64,000 nucleotides of DNA from Microcyclospora pomicola (lineage: Eukaryota; Ascomycota; Dothideomycetes; Capnodiales). Numbering within the stretch: the first letter of the stretch is position 1; each line of letters begins with the position of its first letter. The position numbers and the translations under genes were made by a program. Below are positions 1-10,357 of this stretch, in pieces. Under the pieces are notes generated by a model, which worked only from the letters and a program-made list of their open reading frames with translations, made no database searches and was not told the DNA's origin. Location of the stretch: NCBI GenBank assembly GCA_002786065.1, contig NHNY01000008.1, positions 124,001 to 188,000 of the forward strand, in the 5' to 3' direction.

Positions 1-607
1 GTGTATTTGCTAGTGGCGGCACCTGAGCCGGATCCTGGGGCTCGGCAGCAGGTGAAGTAGGTCTGGGGTGGCTCGCAGACCAATAGCAGAACTGGTGTTG
101 CAGCGATGTCTAGCGGGTTCCGCATAGACCTCTCTCCACCTACGTGACCGTCGACAGCTGTATCACGTCCGGAAAAGCGCTGGCGTCGACCTCGTCATTG
201 CGATGTGACCCTCCACTGTTACAGCGACATTAGGTGGTGCCGAAACATGCTGCTCGGAAGGTGGGCGGACAAGGGGAGTGGCCAGGCGGGATCCAGGTTT
301 ATATTCTGGCGTGTCATTGCAGGTCATCCCGTCATAAACAACATTCGTCTAACAGATGTCAAAGGATAAATTGACTCAGCATGGATGAGGCTGTCGTGTC
401 AACCCGGTTGTTGATGACTCTCGCGGTCTACTCGCGTGAGGTAGAACCAATCGCAAGCCACAGTATGACCAGAATTCATGGCACTTTGCACACCAGATCG
501 AGCTCGTTCGTGCAGTGCAAGTACGAGATGGAGCTTAGGGCGAAGCGCTTCCGGTATCGTCATTGCGCTTGAAAAGGAGTTGATGAACGCAACTTCTCGA
601 AGTACAA
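1..607. other. Intergenic, no gene seen
   Basis: Only short overlapping open frames on both strands, none with a recognisable domain or a convincing intron pattern. The part next to 608 is probably the 3' untranslated region of the minus-strand gene that ends there. Confidence 0.5.
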
Positions 608-1045
608 TCATGGTCCAGCTACACCGGCAGTCTGGACAAGATGTCCAGCCTTGCTTGACGTAGAAAGGTTGGAATGTTGCGGCGCATACGCTTGTTCATC
701 ATATGGCGAGGGATCGTTAGGACTTGGGTTATATTGTATCGAAGCCGGGGTTACCAATCCACTGGAAGAGTTGTAGCCGTAGCTGTGATGAGCTTCATGC
801 AATCGACGATCGCCGGTCTGACCACGGACGCCGTTGTAGCGGATCATGTCTTGCTGGTTCTTGCGACGCACTCCAAGCATGTACGAATCCTGCATGGTCG
901 AATTGGTCCGGACATCCTCGACATCACGTTCGGGCTGGCGCTGGCGAATGCGCGCGAGCTGCGACGGATTGAATGCCGCATATACGAGCAAGACGCCGAC
1001 GCCGGCGACCAAAATGACGAGGAAGATGATGAGAGAGTCATTCAT
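608..1045 (-). CDS. Small single-pass membrane protein, function unknown
   Basis: A 145-residue protein when begun at the ATG at 1045; the open frame runs further upstream but only from a non-ATG codon. Residues about 4-24 (SLIIFLVILVAGVGVLLVYAA) form one clear transmembrane segment with almost no N-terminal tail. It is followed by a basic stretch (ARIRQRQPERD) and a polar, Asn/Ser/Tyr/Pro-rich tail with no domain I recognise. The positive-inside pattern places the tail in the cytosol (inference). The 3' end is uncertain because a short terminal intron could exist. I do not recognise the family and assign no function. Its neighbours give no functional hint. Confidence 0.6.
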   Translation of the reverse strand: MNDSLIIFLVILVAGVGVLLVYAAFNPSQLARIRQRQPERDVEDVRTNSTMQDSYMLGVRRKNQQDMIRYNGVRGQTGDRRLHEAHHSYGYNSSSGLVTPASIQYNPSPNDPSPYDEQAYAPQHSNLSTSSKAGHLVQTAGVAGP

Positions 1046-2467
1046 TTTGCATGAGAGAGAAAGCTGCGACTCGCAACTGAAGAATAGAAAGACAAGAGCG
1101 CCAAGTGCATATATTGGTCTCCCGGACGGGACCTTGCAGAATCGCAATAGCAACGAAAGGTTGGAGAGCAGAGGGAAGGATGATGCTCAGGGTGAATTCG
1201 AGCAAGGGGATATGTACAGTAAAGTTCATGTGATCCCTTACTTAACTTAAGAGTGTAAGCATATAGACACTGGCCTACAGCGGTAGCAATCGCGTGCAGG
1301 TGCGCGCTTTCACGTGCGGTACCTTAAACACTCCAACCTGCTCCGCCACACCAGCGCGCAAGGGTGTCGGCGCTTGTTTCGAGGCACGTTGCCGGAGAGA
1401 GCGCTTGTGCACCAGTTCGTGACGTCCACACTGACCGACCGCCCGTATTCCGAAACGGAATGTGGACAGAGAGGTCGCAGGAAGGATTCGAATGCTGGAT
1501 GAGCTGACGTGGACGCTGCGGCTTGGCCGAGGTGGTCAGCGTGCGCGAGCTCTTGGGTGGGAGCTGTTTGACAGTGGTAGGGGTTTCACGTGCGTGCATA
1601 GAATATACAAATAGGTGAAACCTTGACAGGATCGGTCACTTCTGATATTTCATCTAAACCACAAGTGCTTGAGGAGAGTTCACTTGGATCGTGTATATAA
1701 TGATTGCGGATCCTGTTGTAAAGTCAAGAAACGGAGATGGTCTGTCAGCCCCGTCCGCGTCTATTTTTGGTAGCCGCAGACACTCTTAATGTGAACCTCA
1801 TGTGGTGCCGACAATCAAGATCACTGCTCGTATTGGTTGTGATGTTCTGCTTTTACACACGTATACAGGGGGGAATACTCGAATCAATGCCAGCTACGAG
1901 AAGTGTCTAGAGGTGCACCGATTGCCATGCAGGTCCGCGGATCTCGTCTTGTTCAATGCGGAGAGACCTTCAAAGTCTTAAGATGCAGAGAAATATAGTC
2001 TGCTACATCAGGGACCTTCATAGCATCGATGACCACGTCTTAGTATCGGGCACAGAGCATTGGTCATTTCTCTCGCATAGTCTCCCTGGACGAGCCCAGA
2101 CTGCTAGATCCATATGCTTGCTTGCGCTGTCGCGCTAATGGCACATAGGCATGTTATCATCAGATGATCAGTTTTGGAGATTGATTCCAATCATATTTGA
2201 GCGGATGCATATACTCAAGAACGTTCGTTGAATTCAGCAAGCGTGTTAGAGGTCCGCCTCCACTGGCGAAACTTGGTAGACGAGGGATGCAGTCTGTGCG
2301 ATTGATGTACTGTATACTGCTGCGCCCCAACACAGTCCTTCCTCGTGTGCCCAGACTAGGCTGTATTGCAGAGTCCGTGATCATGGTCAATCCTACATCA
2401 TAGTCTAAGCACATTTGGATGGTTGCCGTGTTCTATATTCCGCAAACTCAATATGCTACCACATCGC
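1046..2467. other. Intergenic, no supported gene
   Basis: About 1.4 kb between the promoter side of the small membrane protein gene and the 3' end of the Maf gene. Short open frames occur (for example 1324-1599 minus) but have no domain or splice support. CACGTG E-box-like hexamers occur near 1311 and 1564; their use is unknown. Confidence 0.4.
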
Positions 2468-3335
2468 CTAGATGGCCTGATCCACCACCTCCGGCTCTAT
2501 CGGCTCCACGATGACCTTTTCGATCAGCTGTAGGGTCGCTCTGAGAGGAAGGCCGACCACATTATCGAATGTGCCATCGATCTTCTCCACCAAAACACTG
2601 CCGACTCCTTGGATTCCGTATCCGCCGGCTTTGTCCGCACCTTCACGTGTCCGTACGTAGCTCATGAGTAGTTCGTCCGTCACGTTCTGGTCGAATTTGA
2701 CACTCGTCTCTTCTACATGAGTTTCCACGGCATAGCCCGGGTCTATAGCGGACTCGAGCGGCGCCATCGCCACGACAGCTGTGTAGACCTTGTGCCAGCC
2801 ATTGTTCTGGTCCCGGAGCATCTTCAACGTGGCGAAGTGTTCGCGCTCACTTCGTGGCTTTTCTAGAATCTGGCCGAGATGGGTTGCGACGACCGTATCA
2901 GCGGCGAGAACGAGCGCAGGCTCGCCTTTAGGACTGTCGATTTCTGCGGCATAGATATTCCGCGCTTTCATCTCGGCCGTCGCCAGGACGTATTCGAAAG
3001 GACCAAGACCTTTGTCTTGATTTTCGGGGAGGGTGGACGGGATGATCTCGAGGTCGTTGAGCCCGATCTATGTTTCATGGCCTCTGTTATTTTGCCGCTC
3101 AGTCAAGGTACTACCGGACGGGATGGACGTCAGTCTAGCTTACCTGACTGAGAAGCTGTCTTCGACGAGGCGAGGCTGATGCTAGGATGACCCGCTTGCC
3201 TCTGATCATAGTCAAGGCTGGAAGGTCAAGCAGAGGCAAAGGACGTCGCCCGGGAATGGGTGAGGCGCCATTGCGCTTAGGAGGATCGTCTGTGTAGGCT
3301 GGCGGAGGCCCCAAAGGAGTCTTTGCGTCGACCAT
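2468..3335 (-). CDS. Maf/YhdE-type nucleotide pyrophosphatase
   Basis: Two exons, complement(join(2468..3067,3144..3335)), encode about 263 residues. The 76-nt intron starts GTAAGC and ends TAG, and the join is in phase 0. The start is the ATG at 3335; the frame runs further upstream only from a GTG. After a Pro-rich N-terminal extension of about 45 residues comes the Maf signature: VILASASPRR at about 50-58, EYVLATAEMKA, and the catalytic LAADTVV, then GYGIQGVGSVLVEKIDG and a terminal NVVGLPL. Members hydrolyse non-canonical or modified nucleoside triphosphates (dTTP/UTP, m5UTP, m7GTP, depending on subfamily) to the monophosphate, a house-cleaning role in the cytosol. The subfamily cannot be settled by eye. 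The extension contains PPAY, a possible WW-domain ligand. Confidence 0.88.
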
Positions 3336-4228
3336 GGTGGATACTTCACTGGGCCGATCTATCACATAGAGGATGTCAAGTCATAGACATGAGTCCGACT
3401 GACTGAATGCATGAGGTAGAGCTAGAAAGACCGCTGCAACGCCGAATACCGAGCGCCGGCCATGACGTCAAAGTCGTTGATTCATGCAGTGCTGGATCTG
3501 ACGTGATGTTGATGATTTTTAATCCTCCTCAAGACATATTCCAAGACAACATGCCTATGCTTAGGCTTACTACTGTTGACACCGACAGCAACAGCTGCTT
3601 AGAGATTATGCAGTGTGTGAGCCGCGTAGCCACGACGGCGGCGTGATCGCAAAACGCCCGATGTGCTCTCTTCAACGTCTGGTTGCTTGCCAAGCCGATC
3701 CAACCCCACAAACCGCCTCGACGTCAGTTCGTGTTTCCCGTCACCGGCTCATGTTCCCTAACAAGACATTGCCCGAGGCCAGAGGCCAGAGGTACAGACA
3801 ACGAGTTGCCCTCACCTTTGAAGAGCTTGAGCGCAGTCTTCCATGCCTATACGCGCGAGCATGAAGGTGCCGGAGCAATAGCGGATTGTGTCCGGCTGTC
3901 TCGTGGTGGCGGCGCTGGTCCCTTCATTATTAATTGTTTATTGCGTGCGACTGGAGGCATTCGATACTCCGGGCACCTTGTGCATCGTCAGCCGTCAACA
4001 TTCTAGTCCAGTCAATCATATACGGCCGGAACAACGCCAGGTTTGTAATCACTCCGGCTGTTTCATGGCAAATCAGCTTGGGAAAACCTTTGCGTGAAGG
4101 CGGTGATCTCATAATTACATATAAAAGAGCTCATGGACGAAATCTTTACCCCTCTGTTCTGATCGCATTTCAATCCTGTCTTCAGCCCACTTTCTATCCT
4201 AACATTCCCACTCACATCAACCGTCAGC
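3336..4228. other. Divergent promoter region
   Basis: About 0.9 kb between the Maf gene (leftward) and the reductase gene (rightward). Overlapping short frames have no domain support. The right end is CT-rich, as in fungal leaders. Confidence 0.5.
4118..4127 (+). promoter_or_regulatory. TATA-like element of the reductase gene
   Basis: CATATAAAAG lies about 100 bp upstream of the ATG at 4229, followed by a CT-rich leader, a usual fungal core-promoter arrangement. Assignment is by sequence and position only. Confidence 0.45.
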
Positions 4229-5337
4229 ATGGTTCAGAACAAAGCCCTCATCTTCAAGGAAGTGCCTACCGGCCTGCCTGAGGTGGGCAAACATCTTACT
4301 ATCGAAGCGACCGAATTCGACCTTGATCAAGCGCCTCCTTCAGGGTACGATCACCGGTTCCTTAAACGTCTTTGAAGTGGACTAACAAGAACATCAGAGG
4401 TATCACAGCCCAGACCCTCGATGTTTCCTTCGACCCTTACCAGCGTGGACGTATGCGAGCGCCTGAGGTCAAGTCCTACTCTCCACCTTTCCAGCTCGGC
4501 AAGCCCATCACCAACTCCGCCATCCTCAAGGTCCTGAAGAGCGATAACCCCAAATTCCAATCCGGCGACCTCGTTCGAACCATGTCCGACACAGCGGAAT
4601 ACAAGGTCTTCGATGAAGAGTCGGCAAAGCAGGTTGAGAAGCTACCGCTGGGGAACAAGTACAACCTGGATCCGAAGATCTTCTTGGGTGCCCTTGGCAT
4701 GCCCGGTCTGACTGCATATTCATCATTCTACGAGATCGGCAAGCCCAAGAAGGGCGAGACGATCTTCATCTCCGCGGCATCGGGCGCGGTGGGACAACTG
4801 GTGGGACAACTCGCCAAGCACGAAGGTCTGACCGTCATTGGGTCGGTCGGTGACGAGAAGAAGCTGGACTTCATCACCAAGAAGCTTAACTTCGACGGTG
4901 GTTTCAACTACAAGGAAGAGAAGCCGTTGGAGGCATTGAAACGCCTCGCTCCTGAGGGCATCGACATCTACTTCGAGAACGTTGGCGGCGAGCAGCTCGA
5001 GGCAGCCATCACGCACCTCAAAGACTTTGGCCGCATCATCGCCTGCGGGATGATTTCCAACTACAATCTGCCGCCCGACCAGCACTACCCGATCCGCAAC
5101 CTGATGCAGGTTGTCGCCAAGCGGCTGACGATCCGCGGCTTCATCGTCGGAGATCCCAACATGGGCCCCGTGCACTTCGAAGATCATCAGAAGAACGTCC
5201 AGCAGTGGCTGCACGATGGCTCCTTCAAGTCGGAGCTGTCAGTAACGGAGGGTATTGACAATGCCGCTGAGGGGTTGCTGGGCTTGTTTTCGGGAAAGAA
5301 CTTCGGCAAGGCCGTGCTTGAGGTGGCGAAGGCATGA
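4229..5337 (+). CDS. Zinc-independent MDR NADP-dependent double-bond reductase
   Basis: join(4229..4344,4398..5337), 351 residues. The 53-nt intron starts GTACGA, carries an ACTAAC branch site and ends CAG; splicing restores PPSGGITAQTLDVSFDPYQR, typical of this family. The protein belongs to the leukotriene-B4 dehydrogenase / alkenal double-bond reductase branch of medium-chain dehydrogenases. It has no zinc ligands, shows the AASGAVGQLVGQLAK nucleotide-binding turn at about 164-178, and has IYFENVGGE downstream. Such enzymes reduce the C=C bond of alpha,beta-unsaturated aldehydes and ketones with NADPH, often detoxifying lipid-peroxidation products. Substrate and pathway are not determined, and it is not next to a biosynthetic cluster. 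Expected cytosolic; no signal peptide is seen. Confidence 0.9.
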
Positions 5338-5650
5338 AGCTGTTCATGACCTGTATATGTAGTCGAGGAGGAGGCATTCAGTAGATGTGTCTAATGTCAT
5401 CATATCACATGAACACCGATCGATTGTACCTTGACGAGTCTGCTGCAAGTCTGATGTTATGATGAGTTGACACCATGTACAACTTGACTTCGGGCAGCTC
5501 CATGTACATGCGCCTGTTACAGACCGCTGAAATGGACGGTCGTAAGTTGAATTGTTTGGTACCTTAGATTCCTCGCGCAAATTCCAGCTGTAGAATATTC
5601 AGATGTTGAGATATTTGGCTGGCCGACCTACTCCCACCTTTAATCCCACA
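5338..5650. other. Short intergenic stretch
   Basis: Presumed 3' untranslated region of the reductase gene and 5' region of the next gene. No feature is supported. Confidence 0.4.
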
Positions 5651-6738
5651 ATGTCACGACATTTCGGATCTACCACCTCGGCCGGAAACAACACAATTGC
5701 CGAAAGCACGGCGAGACCTTATGGTGGACTTCCATCAGAGATCTACTTACTGGTATGCTATATGGCAAAGAAGCCGCTACCAATGATGGTCCCAATACTC
5801 ACACAGTCTTTTGAATAGCGGCATTGGAACTTATGCAGTAAGCTGTCACCTAATGATCAGCGTCAGCTGCTCGTTCAAAAGTTTCTTGATCTAGGGGTGC
5901 AAGGGCGAAAGGTTAGTTTCATCGTGGTCGTCCAGCGTATCCCAGCCATTGGGACGGTCTGCTTCAAGGCTTTCGAACATAATCCAAGTTGGATGCAACT
6001 GAATACACTCAGGACTACGGTGGGGAGTACATCGACGATCCATCCTGGCAAAATCCATCACCACCAACCCAAGAGCAAATCGCCTCCATCCTGGAGCCAT
6101 CGAGACCAGCTCGTTTCCGTGCGATAGCCAGCAACCTCGAAGTAGGAATCTGGCTCCGTCTCGACTGGTCTGACGACGTCGCGAGCGCGAGAGTTCAGAC
6201 TGAGGGCTTCGACGAAGCGAGGGAGTATCAATCGGAGGTATTCCTCATTGACGAGCAGGAGCTATGTCCTTACTCCACTACCGAATGCACCCGGATCCTG
6301 GAGATTCTGCCGGAACTTGTCACCGCGCAGGACAATTCTGGCGACGATGAGCTCATCGAGACGGCGAAGCAAGAATGGCGACAAACGAGTGCCACAGATA
6401 AACAGGGCTGCGAGCAAAGCGTCCAGAATTACCCGGTGGTATGCACACTGGTTGTAGAAGACGACATTACGTACGAAGCGCGCCCGCAACTCAAGGGCCC
6501 AGGGTACGTGGAGATCGAGGAGAACAACGACGATGACAGCGGTCGTGTGCTACAGTTGTTGCTAGATCAACGAGGTAATGTCGTCAGGAGTGGGAGGGTT
6601 GATAGAGATGTTGCGATGATGATCTGGAGTGATTGGAGCGCGGCATGGAGGGATGCATTTGGGATCATGACGAACAGTGATGTAGGCGAAGAGTACCGCG
6701 AGGGAGGGTCATGTGCGCCTCCATATGAATCGGAATGA
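5651..6738 (+). CDS. Hypothetical protein, three exons
   Basis: join(5651..5752,5819..5911,5989..6738), about 314 residues. Both joins are phase 0 (GTATGC...TAG; GTTAGT...AAG). An in-frame ATG at 5603 is an alternative start. The N-terminus GGLPSEIYLL followed by RHWNLCSKLSPNDQRQLL resembles the opening of some F-box-like proteins, but the match is too short to call. The rest is acidic and mixed, ending with a compact segment (DQRGNVVRSGRVDRDVAMM, SDWSAAWRDAFG). I do not recognise the family. Intron positions were inferred from frame continuity and splice consensus, so the N-terminal third is less certain than the last exon. Confidence 0.5.
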
Positions 6739-7167
6739 GTTATCCTACTGTAACTGATCAGAAAATCACGGACACTGTCTTGAAACATATATTTGGGTGA
6801 TGTGCATATACCGTGTGTCTGAAAGGAGAGGAACGTTGCCCGTCAACCTACGTAGATCCCCTTCATATCTTACAGAGCGCATGCCTGATGAGATATCTAT
6901 GCCACTATTGCCGTCATCACCGAGTCTTATCGTTGAGACTTATGATACCATGTATGCTCATGGTCTACCTCACAGGTACATGGGGTATGAAAGATACCTG
7001 TAGACTATGTCGGAGTGACGAAGTTGAAACTGTTATATATATAGAATGTCTCTATGTACTGCACTTCTCAGTCACATCACAAATCCATGATACTGTGTGA
7101 GGTCAGCTTGCTACATGGAAGAGCAGACCGGCTTTCGACGTGCATCTACTCCAGCAGCACAAAGACC
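6739..7167. other. Intergenic, no gene seen
   Basis: About 430 bp between two co-directional genes. The ATG at 7168 follows overlapping short frames that could act as upstream ORFs. No other structure is seen. Confidence 0.4.
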
Positions 7168-8510
7168 ATGTCCATACAACTCGCCCCACCTGCTGCCAGT
7201 CATCAGAACGATCACCCCGAAGCACCTCAGCATGTCTCCCATGGAGCATATACAGCCTGGGCGAAAGTTGCGGGCTGCTTCTTGATCTATGTCAACACTT
7301 GGGGACTGGCAACATCGTTCGGGGTATACCAGTCACATTACCAGCTCTACACCTTCCCATCATACGCAGCTTCGACCATCTCCTGGATCGGAACGACGCA
7401 AGTGTTTCTGATGCTTTTCATGGCTATCGTTGCTGGACCTCTCCACGATCGTGGCTACTCGAAACTCCTGCTGTATATGGGCTGCACGCTGGTCGTGTTG
7501 GGCAATTTCCTGCTCAGCATCTCGAGCACCTACTATCAGATCATGTTGACACAAAGTCTGTGCATTGGGGGTGGTGAGTGGAGGAACGACATGTCAAACG
7601 ATTTTACATCAGAATGCTGAATTTCACAGGGAGCGGCCTGTTGTTCGTGCCTGCGGTGTCAATCGTGTCCAATGCATTTACCACCAAGAGACCTATTGCT
7701 ATCGGGATCGCGTCCACTGGCTCTGCAGTCGGTGGCACGTTGTTCCCGATCATCTTTCGACAGCTCGAGCCCAGGATCGGATTGGGCTGGACAACTCGCG
7801 TCTTTGGCTTCATTACTCTAGCAACCTCCATAGCGACCATCATTCTTCTGAATTCAAGCAGACCCAACTACGAACGGCAGCAACCTCAATCCAGCTCCGG
7901 CACCTCAGCCTTTCTCGACTTCTCTGCATTCCGCGAACCGCCTTTCGCCTTCCTCTGCGCAGGTCTGTTCTTCGTCGAACTGGGCTACTGGATTCCTCCT
8001 TTCACAATCACCCCGTACGCTCAGCTTTCTCTTGGCACCAGTGCTGGGTATGCGTTCTATCTCCTGGCGATCTTGAACGCTGGCTCAGTCGTGGGACGGA
8101 TTTTGCCTGCCTTGATCGCACAGACCCGCAGCATCGGCCCTGCATGGACATTAGTCGGCGGGTCACTCGCTCTCGGCGTGCTCGTCCTCTGTTGGCTCGC
8201 AATCTTCAACAGGATTGGCATTACGATCTGGTCAGTATTGACCGGCTTCATGTCCGGTATCGCAGTCTCCATTCCAAGCTCGGTTGTGACCAGTCTGTCA
8301 GCTGTCACGCAAACCGGCACAAGGTCCGGCATGATGTGGACGGTCGTTGCATTCGCGTCCTTGATCGGTGCCCCGATTGCTGGCGTGCTGGTCGACACCA
8401 GCACAAACAGCTACAAGTGGGGCCAGCTATTCAGCGGGCTGAGCATTTGTGCTGGGTCAGCGATGCTCTGCGTCCCTGCTGTGTACATACATCGGAAGAG
8501 GTTGAGTTGA
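7168..8510 (+). CDS. MFS carrier, fungal monocarboxylate-permease-like
   Basis: join(7168..7573,7630..8510), 428 residues. The 56-nt intron (GTGAGT...CAG) rejoins LCIGGGSGLLFVPAVS in phase. A 30-residue cytosolic N-terminus precedes twelve predicted membrane segments in two halves. TM1 is AGCFLIYVNTWGLATSFGVY, and GPLHDRGYSK matches the loop after TM2. GLLFVPAVSIVSNAF and IASTGSAVGG are typical of the MCT-like (DHA/MCP) fungal branch related to mammalian SLC16. Such proteins move monocarboxylates or small organic acids, but many fungal members are orphans, so the substrate is unknown. Expected at the plasma membrane. Length is normal for the family. Confidence 0.85.
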
Positions 8511-9143
8511 TCTATAATCAGATAGCTCAAACTGATCCAGCTTAAGATGCATATTTGTGTCCCAGATACGATGGTGGTCACCTAAGAGTGATGAAAGTGT
8601 TCCGTGCGGATTCGCTTCCCTATCTTCTTACCTACAGTACTTTTGATCACATATCTGTGCTGAGAGAAAGTGGAACTTACGCTAGGCACATCTGCCCCTG
8701 AGGTTATCTGGATGAACCGCAATGAACTCGCCACCAAAGCAATCCACGAGAAATTATAGCAGCCTTTTTACACACAGATTGGTAGGAATCAAGCTGTTGT
8801 TTGAACACTATCTCGTCAAAGGACGATACTGCTTACACGACGATTATGTGATCGAGCTGACAGCTGAATTTCACAAGCGGAGGATCCGGAAGCTAAAACC
8901 GTCACCACAACACCTGAGATTAGCAGTAAACAGAACCGTCCGCAGTTGAACAGGACATGTACCAGAAGAGTTCTGATTATTCAACAAGTAGAGGACTGAA
9001 CGATTGTCCATTTCGTGTTCAGTTCACACGTCTCCTACGTGTCAGTCAACTTTGCGCATGCATACTGACGACCATTCGGCCCCAAGGACGACCAGAATTC
9101 GGACCAGTGATTACATCGCCGTCAATGTAGCAAAAACAGCACA
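8511..9143. other. Intergenic, no supported gene
   Basis: About 630 bp. A 75-codon frame at 8722-8949 has no domain or family resemblance and is most likely chance. Confidence 0.4.
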
Positions 9144-9953
9144 ATGGGTGTAGTGATATCGACCAGCACACTATCCCCGTTCAGTATCGCCACGGGCGTC
9201 ATTGGTCTAGTCTCCTTCGCCTTTACCGTTGGCACGTTCCTCAAAGTCGTGTGGGCCAACCTCGAGACCATGATGGAGGAACCGCACGAAGTTCACGGCT
9301 ATCTGACCAATCTCCGGCAAGAACTGCTCGAGGAACGGTCGAGTCTACGATATATGCGGAAGGCGTGTCGAAAGCAGGGGCGACATGGAGGTGTCGGCAT
9401 GGCTTTGGACGAGGTATCATTGAAGACGATGAGTGATACAATTCGCGTCTTGATCAGGAAATTCGAGGGGGTCGAGAGACCGTTCCTCGAACCTGGTCAA
9501 GAGGGGATCAAGGAGATCACGCATCACCATTCGAACGGAAAACACAGTCGGCGAAGACGTAGCCGAGGAGACAGCACGTCGCCATATAATACGCATTCTG
9601 CTTACGTGGCGATGGAGAAGGGGCAACGGGGACGTGAACGCGATGATACTTACGACGAAGACGAAACGCCTGATCCGTTCTGGGCGCAAAAAATGCAGTA
9701 TGGGAGACACTCGTTGTGGAAACGATTCAGATGGATCTGGTCCAAGCCTGATGCGCAGAGTCTGATGGCAGCCCTGTCCAGGGCTCAGGTCAGGAGGACG
9801 GCGAGACAGGTCGGAGGCCTTGTCGCGTACAACCACGAGCATGGGAGAATGTCGGATGAAATGTTCGATATGCTGAGACGAGTAGATGACAGGATGAATA
9901 GATTTGTTGGCGTCCGACGAGTGGGTGGAAGGGACGATGGAGGAGACGGCTAG
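9144..9953 (+). CDS. Conserved-looking hypothetical protein with N-terminal hydrophobic helix
   Basis: Single-exon, 269 residues from the ATG at 9144. Residues about 12-36 (FSIATGVIGLVSFAFTVGTFLKV) form a strong hydrophobic helix. It is followed by an acidic amphipathic part (LTNLRQELLEERSSLRYMRKACRK), a His/Arg-rich linker (HHHSNGKHSRRRRSR) that could be a nuclear signal, and a basic C-terminal helical part. The N-terminal pattern, a hydrophobic helix then a helical bundle, recalls the N-terminal domains of fungal STAND/HET proteins, but no NACHT or effector domain is present, so this is only a resemblance. No function is assigned. Confidence 0.6.
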   Translation: MGVVISTSTLSPFSIATGVIGLVSFAFTVGTFLKVVWANLETMMEEPHEVHGYLTNLRQELLEERSSLRYMRKACRKQGRHGGVGMALDEVSLKTMSDTIRVLIRKFEGVERPFLEPGQEGIKEITHHHSNGKHSRRRRSRGDSTSPYNTHSAYVAMEKGQRGRERDDTYDEDETPDPFWAQKMQYGRHSLWKRFRWIWSKPDAQSLMAALSRAQVRRTARQVGGLVAYNHEHGRMSDEMFDMLRRVDDRMNRFVGVRRVGGRDDGGDG

Positions 9954-10357
9954 GAAATGCTGCTAGAGAAGTTTTGTTGCACACTTAGCGATAGTCTCCT
10001 CAACTTGCAGAGTGTACATTGGTCTGCATGCCGTGTCTACCAGCGCTGGCCCCTAGGAAACAACTTGCTGGTACAGTAAGGCTTGCTCTCGTCCAAGTGC
10101 TGCCACAAAAATGCACACTATCGAATTCGAGGACAGAACAGCATCTTGCAAATGGATGCGCTGTAACTTACTTGACAGCTTATGTTCTGTTGGCGGGCAC
10201 TTAAGCATGTGAAGGACAAACGAAACATATGGGGCACCGTTCACTGGCCGATCGCGGGGTCTAGTCATCGTCATGCCAATCTTTTTGGAGAAATGTCTAG
10301 ACCATCCATTGAGTCAAGCAGTTGTCTGGATTTTACATTAACATACCGCGTCTGAAC
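9954..10357. other. Upstream region of the histidine gene
   Basis: About 400 bp without a supported gene. The long downstream frame is open back to about 10313, but the first in-frame ATG is at 10358. Confidence 0.4.

Noticed and set aside
1324-1599. 91-codon minus frame with basic N-terminus resembling a mitochondrial presequence
   Set aside because: Too short and compositionally loose to support; no intron-linked partner found.
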